DNA from: Desmodesmus armatus
Taxonomy: Eukaryota > Chlorophyta > Chlorophyceae > Sphaeropleales > Scenedesmaceae
DNA length: 64,000 nt
Assembly: GCA_007449985.2 (NCBI GenBank)
Contig: VIIQ02000147.1
Location: 1 to 64,000, forward strand
Direction of reading: 5' to 3'
The translations under genes were made by a program, and so were the position numbers. Positions 41,201 through 49,751 of this stretch are shown one piece after another. Each line of letters opens with the position of its first letter. The first letter of the stretch is position 1. The notes beneath the pieces are model-generated. The model had not been told where the DNA came from and did not search any database. It saw only the letters and a program-made list of their open reading frames with translations.

Positions 41201-42458
41201 CTGAAAAGCAGCAGCAGCAGCAGCGGCCTGCAGGATTTAGTGCAGCTGGTGAGTCAGCAGGGTCGGCGATTAGTCAACCCGGCTGCGGTTTTGACGGCGC
41301 CTATGGTGGCTGCTGCTGGTGCTGCTTCCATTGTGAGGGGGGCAGCAAAGGCTGCTGTACGTGCAACTAGCACTACCACAACTTCCAGCAGCAGCAGCAG
41401 CAGCAGACCGGACAGCAGAGGAGGCAGGGGGTCACCAACGGCAAGCCAGCATGCAGGACAGCAGCAGCAGCAGCAGCGGAGGGCAAGGTCTCCTGGCGCT
41501 GCTGCTGCAGCTGTTGGGCACAGTAAGGCTAGGCATGCTTTGCCAAGGCGGGTTCTTAAAGTGACTACGACCACCAGCAGCAGCAGCAGCAGCGGCATCA
41601 GGAGCAGTGCTGCCAAGCTGCAAGAGCGGAGCAGTGGTTCACAGCAGCAGCAGCAGCGGGTGTGGGATGTGCTGCTGCTGGTGGTCACATGGGATGCTGA
41701 CTTTGTCAACCTCCTGCGCCACAGGTACGCCTGTTCTGTTGATTGTGTGCCTTCAGGGTTTCGCCCAGTGGTGAAGTTATCTCAGAGAAATTAAACACGG
41801 CAAAACCCCCCTACTCACTTCTGCTAGCATGCTGCCAAGGGGAGGCATTTCAAAAAGCCCAACACCACACAGCAAGGCGCACTGCAAGCATGAATGCTGC
41901 CAGTGCATGTGCTGACGCCCCACCCCTCCTGCCATGTCCATGCACAGGTCTGCTTTGGCCAAGCTGTCAGCAGCAGCTGCAGCAGCCGGGGTGCAGCTGC
42001 TGCCAGTGCTGATAGTAGAGGGCCAGGAGTCACTCCTGTCTGTTGGGCTGACAGATCTGCGGGCGATAGGAGCACCCCCTCACCTCATCGGCAGCACTGC
42101 TGCCACACAGCCGCCACAGCAGCAGAAGCAGCAGCAGCAGCAGGATGGGTTACTGCGCATTGATGCTGCAGCAGCGCTGCTGGCATCGGCACTGCAGTTA
42201 CCCAGTGTGCCGGTAGTGACAGTACCACTGGGGGAGCTGCTGCTGTCGGCTGCGGCAGCAGCAGCCGCCGGCAGCAATGGCGGCAGCAATGGCAGCAGTG
42301 GCAGCACTGGGGGTGTGCTGGGTATGGTGGGTGGGTTGGATCAGCAGCGGCAGCTGCTGGCAACACTGCAGCGACTGGAGGGGCAGGTTGCTGGGGCCCT
42401 GCAGCAGCAGCAGCAGCAGCAGCAGCTGGGTTCGCAGGGGTTACTGTCGAAGCTTTGA
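28444..42458 (+). CDS. Large class 3 lipase (alpha/beta hydrolase)
   Basis: Supported exons are 28444-28761, 30215-30375, 30864-31005, 32084-32197, 32885-33059, 36885-37112, 37721-38370, 38984-41724 and 41948-42458; phases agree and give 1679 residues. A further coding-like exon begins at 28946 (VSEWQDLRRTHAALIAKRLQ), but its 3' end cannot be joined in phase. The N-terminus is Ser/Ala/Arg-rich and could be a chloroplast transit peptide. The domain has YLVAVGGRSLYVAFMGTKQA, then the nucleophile elbow GHSLGGAVAKLAGLRLL, then CFATPAVGNNAL. A PED motif lies about 60 residues after the serine, the usual Ser-Asp spacing in this family. FYPFGLYAF follows a low-complexity insert. The catalytic His is not assigned. 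The long C-terminal part is Ser/Ala/Gln-rich with conserved-looking islands and no known domain. Acyl-glycerol or galactolipid hydrolysis is inferred from family only. Confidence 0.85.
29092..30110 (+). repeat. Six decoy copies of a lipase exon start
   Basis: The exon at 30215 begins DLLAALILSECVYKKLEMPP. Copies of acceptor plus this start occur at 29360, 29522, 29753, 29901 and 30028, with a degraded one near 29099. All stop resembling the exon soon after PEQLAA (that at 29901 already after KQLEM), whereas the copy at 30215 continues 27 more codons to a GTGAGT donor. Spacing is 127-261 bp. The five good copies keep CAG acceptors and remain open over the shared part. Confidence 0.92.
30620..31760 (+). 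repeat. Decoy copies around the lipase exon 30864-31005
   Basis: Near 30622-30715 is a rearranged copy of the exon start (acceptor, YLVAIGGRS-like, with an internal duplication). After the exon, copies of its 3' end plus donor occur near 31137-31213 (LAFALEALWVAAEQQAAAA), 31368-31411 (VWVAAEQQAAAAAQ), 31535-31611 (DLVFAHEAVWVAEQQ) and a truncated one with a stop near 31705-31755. Each is followed by GTGG and a G-run. Confidence 0.88.
32332..32590 (+). repeat. Decoy copies of the lipase nucleophile-elbow exon end
   Basis: The exon 32084-32197 ends RRLVLCGHSL before its GTGGGT donor. Near 32332-32367 the DNA repeats the LVLCGHSL segment and donor. Near 32545-32585 a more diverged copy has CTTGTG in place of the donor. 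Confidence 0.8.
33238..33290 (+). repeat. Decoy copy of a lipase exon end
   Basis: Repeats the end of exon 32885-33059 (EQAGWGGFFKTYVLP) about 230 bp downstream. The original donor GGTAAGT is replaced by CGTGGGT. Confidence 0.8.
33332..34019. mobile_element. Non-autonomous inverted-repeat element, copy 1
   Basis: A 688-bp segment with terminal inverted repeats of about 24 bp starting CAGTGGGTTCGGAAATGTTT, present again at 35837-36526 in the same orientation and nearly identical. Two overlapping minus-strand frames (128 and 85 codons) are the same in both copies but show no transposase motif. No clear target-site duplication was found. It lies in the 3.8-kb lipase intron. A MITE or other short non-autonomous DNA transposon is the best reading. 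Confidence 0.75.
34020..35836. other. Segment between the two element copies
   Basis: 1.8 kb inside the lipase intron, bounded by the two direct copies. The longest open frame is 317 codons on the minus strand (34785-35738) and has no recognisable domain or codon pattern. The segment may be ordinary intron, or cargo of a composite insertion. Confidence 0.45.
35837..36526. mobile_element. Non-autonomous inverted-repeat element, copy 2
   Basis: The second copy, 690 bp, differs from copy 1 by an extra C in a C-run near the left end and few if any other changes. Left and right ends are inverted repeats (CAGTGGGTTCGG and its complement). The flanks differ from those of copy 1, which supports transposition rather than a segmental duplication, although no target-site duplication is obvious. 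Confidence 0.75.
37200..37445 (+). repeat. Two decoy copies of a lipase exon end
   Basis: The exon 36885-37112 ends LNPAVRERAQKQLRQELQ with a GTGAGT donor. The same segment with donor recurs at about 37207-37262 and 37387-37444; the second has two extra bases that shift the frame. G-runs separate the copies. Confidence 0.9.
38434..38665 (+). repeat. Two decoy copies of the TSARRA exon end of the lipase
   Basis: The exon 37721-38370 ends AAAAPLTSARRA before GTGAGT. Copies occur at about 38434-38476 and 38621-38662, each with a GTGAGT donor. The second has diverged slightly. Confidence 0.85.
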
Positions 42459-42519
42459 GCAGCACTTGGGGAGTTTTGTTGCCGTTGCGGCAGCACCATA
42501 CCGCCCTCCCCCTCCCCAG

Positions 42520-42627
42520 TTCTGTTATTGCTTGGGGGGGAGGGGAAGGGGCGTTGCGTGGATGCTCACCACTCTGGTGCTGTCTTGGTTTGTGGGGCTT
42601 GTGATAGGCTGGCTAGCTGGCATGTAG
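42520..42627 (+). CDS. Possible alternative last exon of the lipase with a membrane anchor
   Basis: A strong acceptor (CCCTCCCCAG ending at 42519) precedes a frame that ends MLTTLVLSWFVGLVIGWLAG and stop at 42627. A donor CAG|GTTGCT after 42386 in the last lipase exon is in phase with it. The 133-bp intron would replace the Gln-rich C-terminus by a single hydrophobic helix. Whether this or read-through to 42458 is used cannot be told from DNA. Confidence 0.35.
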   Translation, partial: FCYCLGGRGRGVAWMLTTLVLSWFVGLVIGWLAGM

Positions 42628-43093
42628 GTGAGGTGTGTGTACGGTTGTGTATATGATGTGTGTATTTGTGGGTGGCGGTGACAGGGGCAGTACGGCAGCG
42701 TTGGTGCTGCCTGTGGCTGCTGCCGGCGCTCGGTTTGGTGCAATCCTCTGTTGCGCAGTGCATGTATGCATGATGCACCTGCACCACATTGCACACATGA
42801 TCCTCCTCAGTGTCATTTGAGTCTGTTGCACTTCAAATTGCTGAGCATGCATCGTACAGCCTGGGGCGCTGCAAATTGCAGCCATTGTACAGCTGGGCTT
42901 TTGCATGGTACTGCTGTACCTTTCGTTGTGAACACACAGGTATAACTCAGCTGGTTGATGAGGGAGTTTCTCATATTTGAGGGCAATAAGCAAGCAGGGC
43001 GTGCTTGCACACAGTCACAACTTGTGCGCTGTTTTGGGGGGGCTTGTGGTGTGGTAGCGGTGTACGTGAGGGCAACCGGAATTGGCTTATCTT

Positions 43094-44143
43094 GCAGCAG
43101 CAGATACAGGAGACAGACAATGAGGTGGAAGATTGACCCGCATCTGCCTGGTCTTCGTTTGGTTGCTGAGGTGCGGTGACTCCCCTCTTGTGTGCTACCA
43201 CAGCAGCATTAGCCAGCAGCAGCAGCAGCCGCGACGGGTTCATGTGAGGCTGTTTTTATGCCATGCAGATGTACTACAGAAGTACTTGTGTTGACTTTGT
43301 TGATTGTAGGTCATGATGTAAGCGAGAGGTGGGGCTGTAGATGCCGCATGGCGCATGTTTGCAGCAGCTGCCTGTGCACCGCTGCTGCGGTTGTATGTCA
43401 AGATTCCTTGGTATCACACTGTGCCGGTGTATGTCAGGGGTTGCAGACGAGGAATCGTCCCCAAACGTGTGGTGAGCTGGCAGGGCGGTGGGTGGTGACC
43501 CCATACCGCAGACTCCTGTGAGCCTGCTACTGTGAGCCTACTACCATTGCCTGGTACTCTAGGCCTGCTGCTGCTAGTGAAGCTTGTTGGTCTGTAGCCT
43601 GGCCCTTTTGCTTGGGCAGCAGTTTGCCTAGCAGGGTGTGCGACACACACATCGAGTCCGTCGGAGACATGCATGCCATCATGGGAGACATGCATGCGAT
43701 GGCTGTGCTGTGGTTGTTCACTGCTGTTTCAGGGGGCTGTTGTCCCAAACAGCAATACCCTGCAGGCCCCGTTCCCTGCGGCAACTGCCCATGTGTGCGG
43801 TGTGTTGCTGTGACCACAAGCCAGGGGTTTGTCATGTGTCCGAGGTGCGAGAGGAGGTACAAAGCAACATATGAGGAGTCATTTTGTCCCTCCTGCTGTG
43901 TTGTTGAGGACGCAGATGGGTCTGGTGACACGAGCTCTGCTGAACTGCCGTGCTGGGGTACTGCTGCCTGTTACTGCAGCGACTGCCAGCCTGCTGCTGT
44001 GGGGGTTTCTTAAAGGGAAGTATGTGCGTGTTGGGCTTGTGGAGGGGCTGCTGACAGCTGTGACATGCTGTGGATTTTGTGGGCAAGCCAAGGTGCTGTT
44101 GCAAAGACTTGGCACAGCCTCCTGGCGCAGATGGACTTGCTGA
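43094..44143 (+). other. Unidentified coding-like exons, including a Cys-rich zinc-ribbon-like one
   Basis: Between the lipase and eL37 genes several protein-like stretches have plausible splice sites. They are RWKIDPHLPGLRLVAEV near 43125, AAWRMFAAAACAPLLRLYVK near 43340 continuing to a GTGAGC donor near 43472, and an exon after TTTCAG near 43731. The last contains CGNCPCVRC and, further on, CPRCERRYKATYEESFCPSC, a CPxC-x13-CPxC pair like a zinc ribbon. A hydrophobic stretch follows in another frame near 43990. I could not join these into one gene and do not recognise it. Confidence 0.35.
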
Positions 44144-44474
44144 GATTGCCCAATGAAGCAGGTTCACAACCATAGCTGTTGGTCAGCATGGAAGACAGTT
44201 GGTGCATGTCCTCATGCTTTCTGTGCTGAAAGCCAGCCTGAATCACTTCGTGTGCGAAATACAATGCCGCAACTGACGTCCGAAACTCTGCCTCACGACA
44301 TATATTTGTTGGAAGAACGGTGACACAGCAAGGAAGGCTGCATATCCCCCGCAAGGCTAGCCTAAACCGCCGTGCCCCAAGACCCTGCTGGAGGCTCTTC
44401 AAGCTCGCTCTCTGGCCCTGCTGAAGCCCTTTTCCTACGAAGCTGTTCCATCCATTCTCTGAACAGACGCCAGA
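44144..44474. promoter_or_regulatory. Region upstream of eL37
   Basis: 330 bp with no gene seen, expected to hold the promoter and 5' UTR of the eL37 gene. No specific motif is claimed. Confidence 0.4.
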
Positions 44475-47343
44475 ATGGGCAAGAAGGGAAAGGGAACAGG
44501 AAGCTTTGGTGGGTCTTGCGCATCGTGCCTGTGCTCCTGCTGCTGCTGTGGCCTTTGGGGGTTGGGACAGATCTGTTCACGCTTGATCTTTACGTTGTGC
44601 AGGAAAGCGTCGCAACAAGACGCACACACTGTGCCGTCGTTGCGGTCGCCGCTCTTACCACATCCAGAAGAGCACATGCTCTAGCTGCGGCTACCCTGCT
44701 GCCAGGAAGAGGACCTGTGAGTATCCTGGGTCCTTTGGAATGGGTTGGGAGGGGTTGCATCGGGTGGGGCGGTCTGCAGCTCAGTTCATCAGCAACAGCA
44801 GCAGCAGCTGTGCCCCCAGGGGGTTGGGCAGCCAGCAGCACCCCGACAGCTCGCTGCAACTTCGCTGTGTCAGAGAGGGCGATGCATCGACGCAAGGAGC
44901 TTTATGCGGCCCACGGCCATCAGCACAGCAGCAGGGCTGTGCAACGCCAGCAAGCCCAGTGCCATCTGCAGCAGCAGCTGTGCTGACCAGCACAGGAGGC
45001 AGCTCTGGCGCACAGCAGGAGCAGGATCGTCCTGCAGGAACAGATGCATGGTCAGCACGACATGGTGGCAGTCGCCATGTGGGCTGTGGTGCTGAGGGCA
45101 AGCCAGCAGCTGTGTGTTGCACAGGGGCTGTGGACAGCAAGGAGGGGGGGGGGGTGCTGAGGGGTGCAGTGATGGTTTGCTTTATTGTGTGTGTGGGGGG
45201 GGGGTAAATGGCAGCTTTGCAGTGGGGTTATGCTTGGTAGTGGGTGATTGGGCAATGTGAGGGTGCTTGGCTGTGGGTGGGAGGGGGGGTGATACTAGCT
45301 GTGTACTTGGGGGAGCTATTGTTCAGAAGCAGCACATGGCACATGCAGCGCAGGCGCGCAATGCTTTTGTATGCCTTGCATCTTTGGGTGCAAGACAAGC
45401 AAGAAAGCATTGCGCGTCTGCTGTAGGAGTTGTTGTGCATGTTTGTGGGTATGCTGGCTGAGCAGAAGGGAAGGGCAAGCAGTAGGGTGTGTTCAAGGGG
45501 CAGTCATGATGGCAGCTGTTGCTGGTAGTGGTGGTCCAGTAACTGCACAAGGTTGCATGCAGCTAGGCCCACAATGCTGGCGCCTCTGCTTGATCCTTAC
45601 AAGAAGAGTCGCACAGCATTGTGTGACACACGCTGCAGTAAGCCGTGCATGCTGGCAATGCAGGACATGACATGGAGGGCGGGGGGGGGGGGGGTGCATT
45701 ATTGCTAGAGGTTGGGGGTCCATCAGCTGCTGCAACTTGTTAGGCTGCTTGAACAGTGAAAGCAACAGTGCTGCTGGCGGGCTTTGCAGCAGGGGTTGCA
45801 TCCGTTGCACAACAGTTGCACAACATCTCATCCTGCAGCAGCATGTGCTGCAGTGATCACTACAAACACTTGTGGGCAACGCCGTTTTGTTGGTGGCGTT
45901 GTGGGTGGGTTTGAGAGACAGGTCAATCAGCGCTGCTGGCGCGTCCTCTGATAGTCATGGTCACAGCACCTGCCAGCAGCGCTGTTGACTGTGCTGCTTC
46001 TCACCACCAGCATGCAGGCAGGTGCAGGAGGTGCAGCTAGTGCTGTTGCTTGGGAGTAGTGGGGTGCAGCGGGCACACGATCATACCCCTGCTTTCTTTT
46101 GAGCTGAGGTTGAGGCCCCAGTTGGTCTTACGGTGCATGGCACATCAGCTGGCCGACATCAGTAGGGCATCAGCAGCAGAAGCGAAAGCAGCAGCAGACG
46201 GTAGCAGTGGGATGCAGTGTGTGCTGCAGGCATCAGCAGCAGCAGCGGGATGCAGGTGTCAGCACATGCATTGCTTAAGCGCAGCACTGGGAAACTCGGG
46301 GGGGTGGGGTGAGGTGGCCGCAGGTGGGAATGCGAGGTTGGCAGCTTCATAGGTGTGGGGGGTGTAGCATTCAGATATCAAGGGTGGTAGGTACATGTGC
46401 AGTGTGGTAGTGGGGCATTTGGTGAATGGGGAGGGAAGCGCTTGTGGGACAAGTTTGATGGGTTTGGCGGGACTGTCGTATCCACACTGGGCTTTGGCAG
46501 TGCTTGGCACCTGGTGTTGTGAAGCAGCACCAGGTGCCAAGGGGGGCATATGCACCCAGCAGCAGCAGCTGCAGCAGGTTTGAGTCGTTCTGTATGTGGT
46601 TGACTCAATGTGCAGGGTGAACAGTGTTCAGACGCACATTCAGCCATCAACCAACAGGCACATTCTCCCTGTGCCAGCGAGCTGCTGGAGATTTAGGCGG
46701 CGGCTGCCACCCCCCCCCCCCACCTTATTCCTCTTCTCCGCAGCGCACTTGCACCATCCACAACAGGCACTCTTGAGGTAGACACTTGGCATGGTCACTG
46801 ACCCGGCTGTCCTTCCTGCCCCCTGCTGCTGCTGCTGCTTCCCTCCCTTTTTCCCTTGCTTCCCCCCCTGCAGTCCAGTGGGGTCAGAAGGCCATCCGCC
46901 GCAAGACCACCGGCACTGGCCGCATGGCATACCTGAAGGACCTGCCACGCCGCTTCAAGAACGGCTTCAGGGAGGGTGAGTGAATGGACAGGCCAGGCCC
47001 GGGGGGGGGGGGGGGGCACATGGATTGAGTTGCAACATTATGGTGCGCAAAAGGGGGGGGGAGTGTGGATGGCAGGTATACCAGGGTATGCATGCTGCAG
47101 TGTCAGTCCCTACACCAGTTGTGTTTGTTCTGTACACTGCAGCGCTGCATGGCATATTGCTGTGGTATCTGTGTTTGGGACAGCTGCCGATGGCACGTAG
47201 GCATTTTACACACTTGGCCAATTCCGCATGTGCTAGAATGATATGATGAATGCTGGTGTGGCTGCTGCTGTGTTTTTTTACTGTGGCTGATGCTGCTGCT
47301 GATGTCAGGTGTGGAGGCCAAGCCCAAGGTTGCCGCCGCGTAA
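44475..47343 (+). CDS. RPL37: 60S ribosomal protein L37 (eL37)
   Basis: Four exons, 44475-44508, 44603-44716, 46874-46975 and 47309-47343, with GT-AG borders and agreeing phases, give 94 residues, the normal size. The protein has the eL37 order: [32 protein letters not shown], a second cysteine pair in [14 protein letters not shown], then [20 protein letters not shown] and a short Ala/Lys tail. The four cysteines (CxxC and CxxC) form the zinc site. It is a structural component of the cytosolic large subunit. Intron 2 is 2.2 kb, very long against a 285-bp coding sequence, and contains a 14-bp-stem hairpin near its middle. Confidence 0.97.
46503..46541. repeat. Perfect 14-bp stem hairpin in an eL37 intron
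   Basis: CTTGGCACCTGGTG (46503-46516) and its complement (46528-46541) are separated by an 11-nt loop. It lies in the long second intron of the ribosomal protein gene. Confidence 0.7.
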
Positions 47344-49751
47344 GCAGCGGGAGCAGCAGCAGCAGCAGTGCAGCACGCCTCACGTACGCGGGATGGAGTG
47401 CTGCTTTGGTCAGGGTTGACTCGTCAGCAGGCTAGGAACTGGCACCCAGCAGCAGTTGCTGCTGTGCCAGCATGCAGGGCGGCCACAGCATGGCACAGCA
47501 CGGCGGCTGGGCGGGCAGCAGCGGCAGTGGCTGGCTGTGTTGGGGTGTGTTGTGTGTGCAGCAGTTGTGCTGCAGCAGTGGCGGCTTGCGTCCGACAAAA
47601 CAGAGAGTCTACATGGTAACAACAGCCCCGCACGACGATATAATTATAAACTTGGTGTCTTGACGGTGCGATGAAAGTGGGTGGTAGATGCTGTCAGGCA
47701 GCATGGAAGGGTTGCTATGTGTGCTGTGGATGAAGAGATGCTGCAGCTGCCAGCCATTGAGATTGAGTTGTTGATAGAGGGGTTGTCAGCGGGTTGTTGG
47801 ATGATTGGGCTGGGTTCATTCAGTGCCTGCTGGCTCAGCACATCCTGCATGCCAAGGGACTGTGGTCGGGCTTATAGCACTCAGCAATGGGCACACACCA
47901 CATAGCAACGCTGGCACAGCAAGTAGACTACCTCAGCCCATGCAGACAACAGCCAACACACAAGCACAATGGTGAATTCATGGCGCATGTGACAGGAGTT
48001 GCCACCCCAACAAAAGGACCAACCAGCCCTTCTTGCCTCCCACAAAGGAGCTCGAAGGTATCTTGGCAGCAGCAGACGTGCAGTGTAGGGCTCCAAGGCA
48101 TCAGCTGACACAGGGCGCACCCAAAGCCGCCTGAGACAAAAATATAGACATAAATAAGCACCCAGCCTACCACAGTCACTGTTCTGTGGAACACCACGCT
48201 GTTAGCGTACGACAGGCTGAACTGTATCACACTGACCTCCTGCAGTGGGGCCAGCAGCTCTGCTCATAGCGCACACCGTGTGTAGTACACTCTCTGCCCT
48301 GGCAACACCCTCTCAGCTGAGCAGCCAGCAGCAAGTTGCACCACCTCTTGTTAAATGAGAAATGCATGGTGCCTATTCAAAACCACATCTACCACTTCAC
48401 ATACTGCACAAGGCACCACATGCACCGCACAGCGCATCCAGCAAAGCTTCAAAGCGTTCAAGTCCAAATCCACGTTGGGCCCCGGAGGTGGGCTTGGCTA
48501 CAATCAGCTATATCCAAACATACTGGCAGCCTGCACACAACACAGCACACGGCAGCAGCACTCCACAACGGCTGCAAAACTAAGACAGTGATGATGTTGA
48601 CAACATGTCCAATAACAGTGTTTTTATTGGCAAAATGGCTGGATAGTACACAGCATCAGTGCATTCACCATTTCATACAGAGCCATCGGCAGGTGCCTTG
48701 GTCAGTCAGAAAAGGCTAGTTGCAACAAACAGTGCATGCACAACTTGCAGGTAGCTCAGCCTAAGCAAGGTGCACCTTCTACCCCAGCCGTGTGCACATG
48801 TTGTCAGCATGGCGTGCATATGCAAGCAGCCAGCAGCTGCAGGCGCTGTCCAAAAAGGCGCAAGGCAAGTAGGCAGCATAAACATCAGAATGCGCTTCAG
48901 TCAGGAGGATCTTCCATTGAGTCCGATATAATATGCAACCTGGGCGGACCGTCCACAGTGAGTTTACCGCATTGTACAGCCTAGGATGTTAACAATGTGA
49001 CACAAAATCAAAGAAGCCTTCTTTGCTCATGCATGCATCAGTGATGCATTTGTCACTGTCAGTGACAGACAATTCGTGGCACGCACAGACAACATGCATA
49101 TGGCTTGCGGTGACACCTTGCAACCCCATGCCCAGAAGTCCTGACATCAAACATGGGGATTTGGACAGCCAGCACATGGGGGACGGTCCCCAGGCAGTGA
49201 CGCTCACTGTGTGGGCCAGCCTCGCGACCCAGTCTCGCACACAAAACACAAATTGCAGTACAAGCACACCTGCTTCATGGCGCATGTTATGCATGTATGA
49301 AAGGCTGGCGCAGCCTCGTCAGCAACGACAGAAGGCTGTCTTGCAACCACAACTTGAACAACCTGCTCATGTCAACAGGGTAGCATCAACAGGGCGTGGC
49401 AGGCAGGCGCTGCCGGGAGCGACAGCAATACAACTTGCACATGTTGAGCATACATCATAGAGCGGGAGACAAGCACGGCCTGCCAACAAGGGGCTGCAAA
49501 GCTGGCGTGACACACCAAGGACAGCGGAACTCATGAGAGTTGCCGCATGTGCCCAACAAATGTCAACCGCAGCTGCCCATCACCTGGGCTTACACAGCAG
49601 CAATGCCAGTTTGCAACTCATTGGAACACGTCAGGATCCAAGCCACCATTTGACCCTTGATCAGTGACGTTATGATGTGCACCGCTCTTGCTGCTTGTGC
49701 CAGCAGCTGACCGCATGGTCCAACACTGGCACATGCATGATGCAGTCCCAG
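47344..49751. other. Convergent intergenic region between eL37 and OPR-RAP genes
   Basis: 2.4 kb between the stop codons of eL37 (+) and the OPR-RAP gene (-). No gene is recognised. Short frames on both strands, such as 49023-49460, lack domains. Both 3' UTRs are expected here. Confidence 0.5.

Noticed and set aside
42944..43000. tRNA-like D-arm sequence (ACTCAGCTGGTTGATGAGGG)
   Set aside because: No matching acceptor stem, anticodon loop or T-arm could be folded around it.
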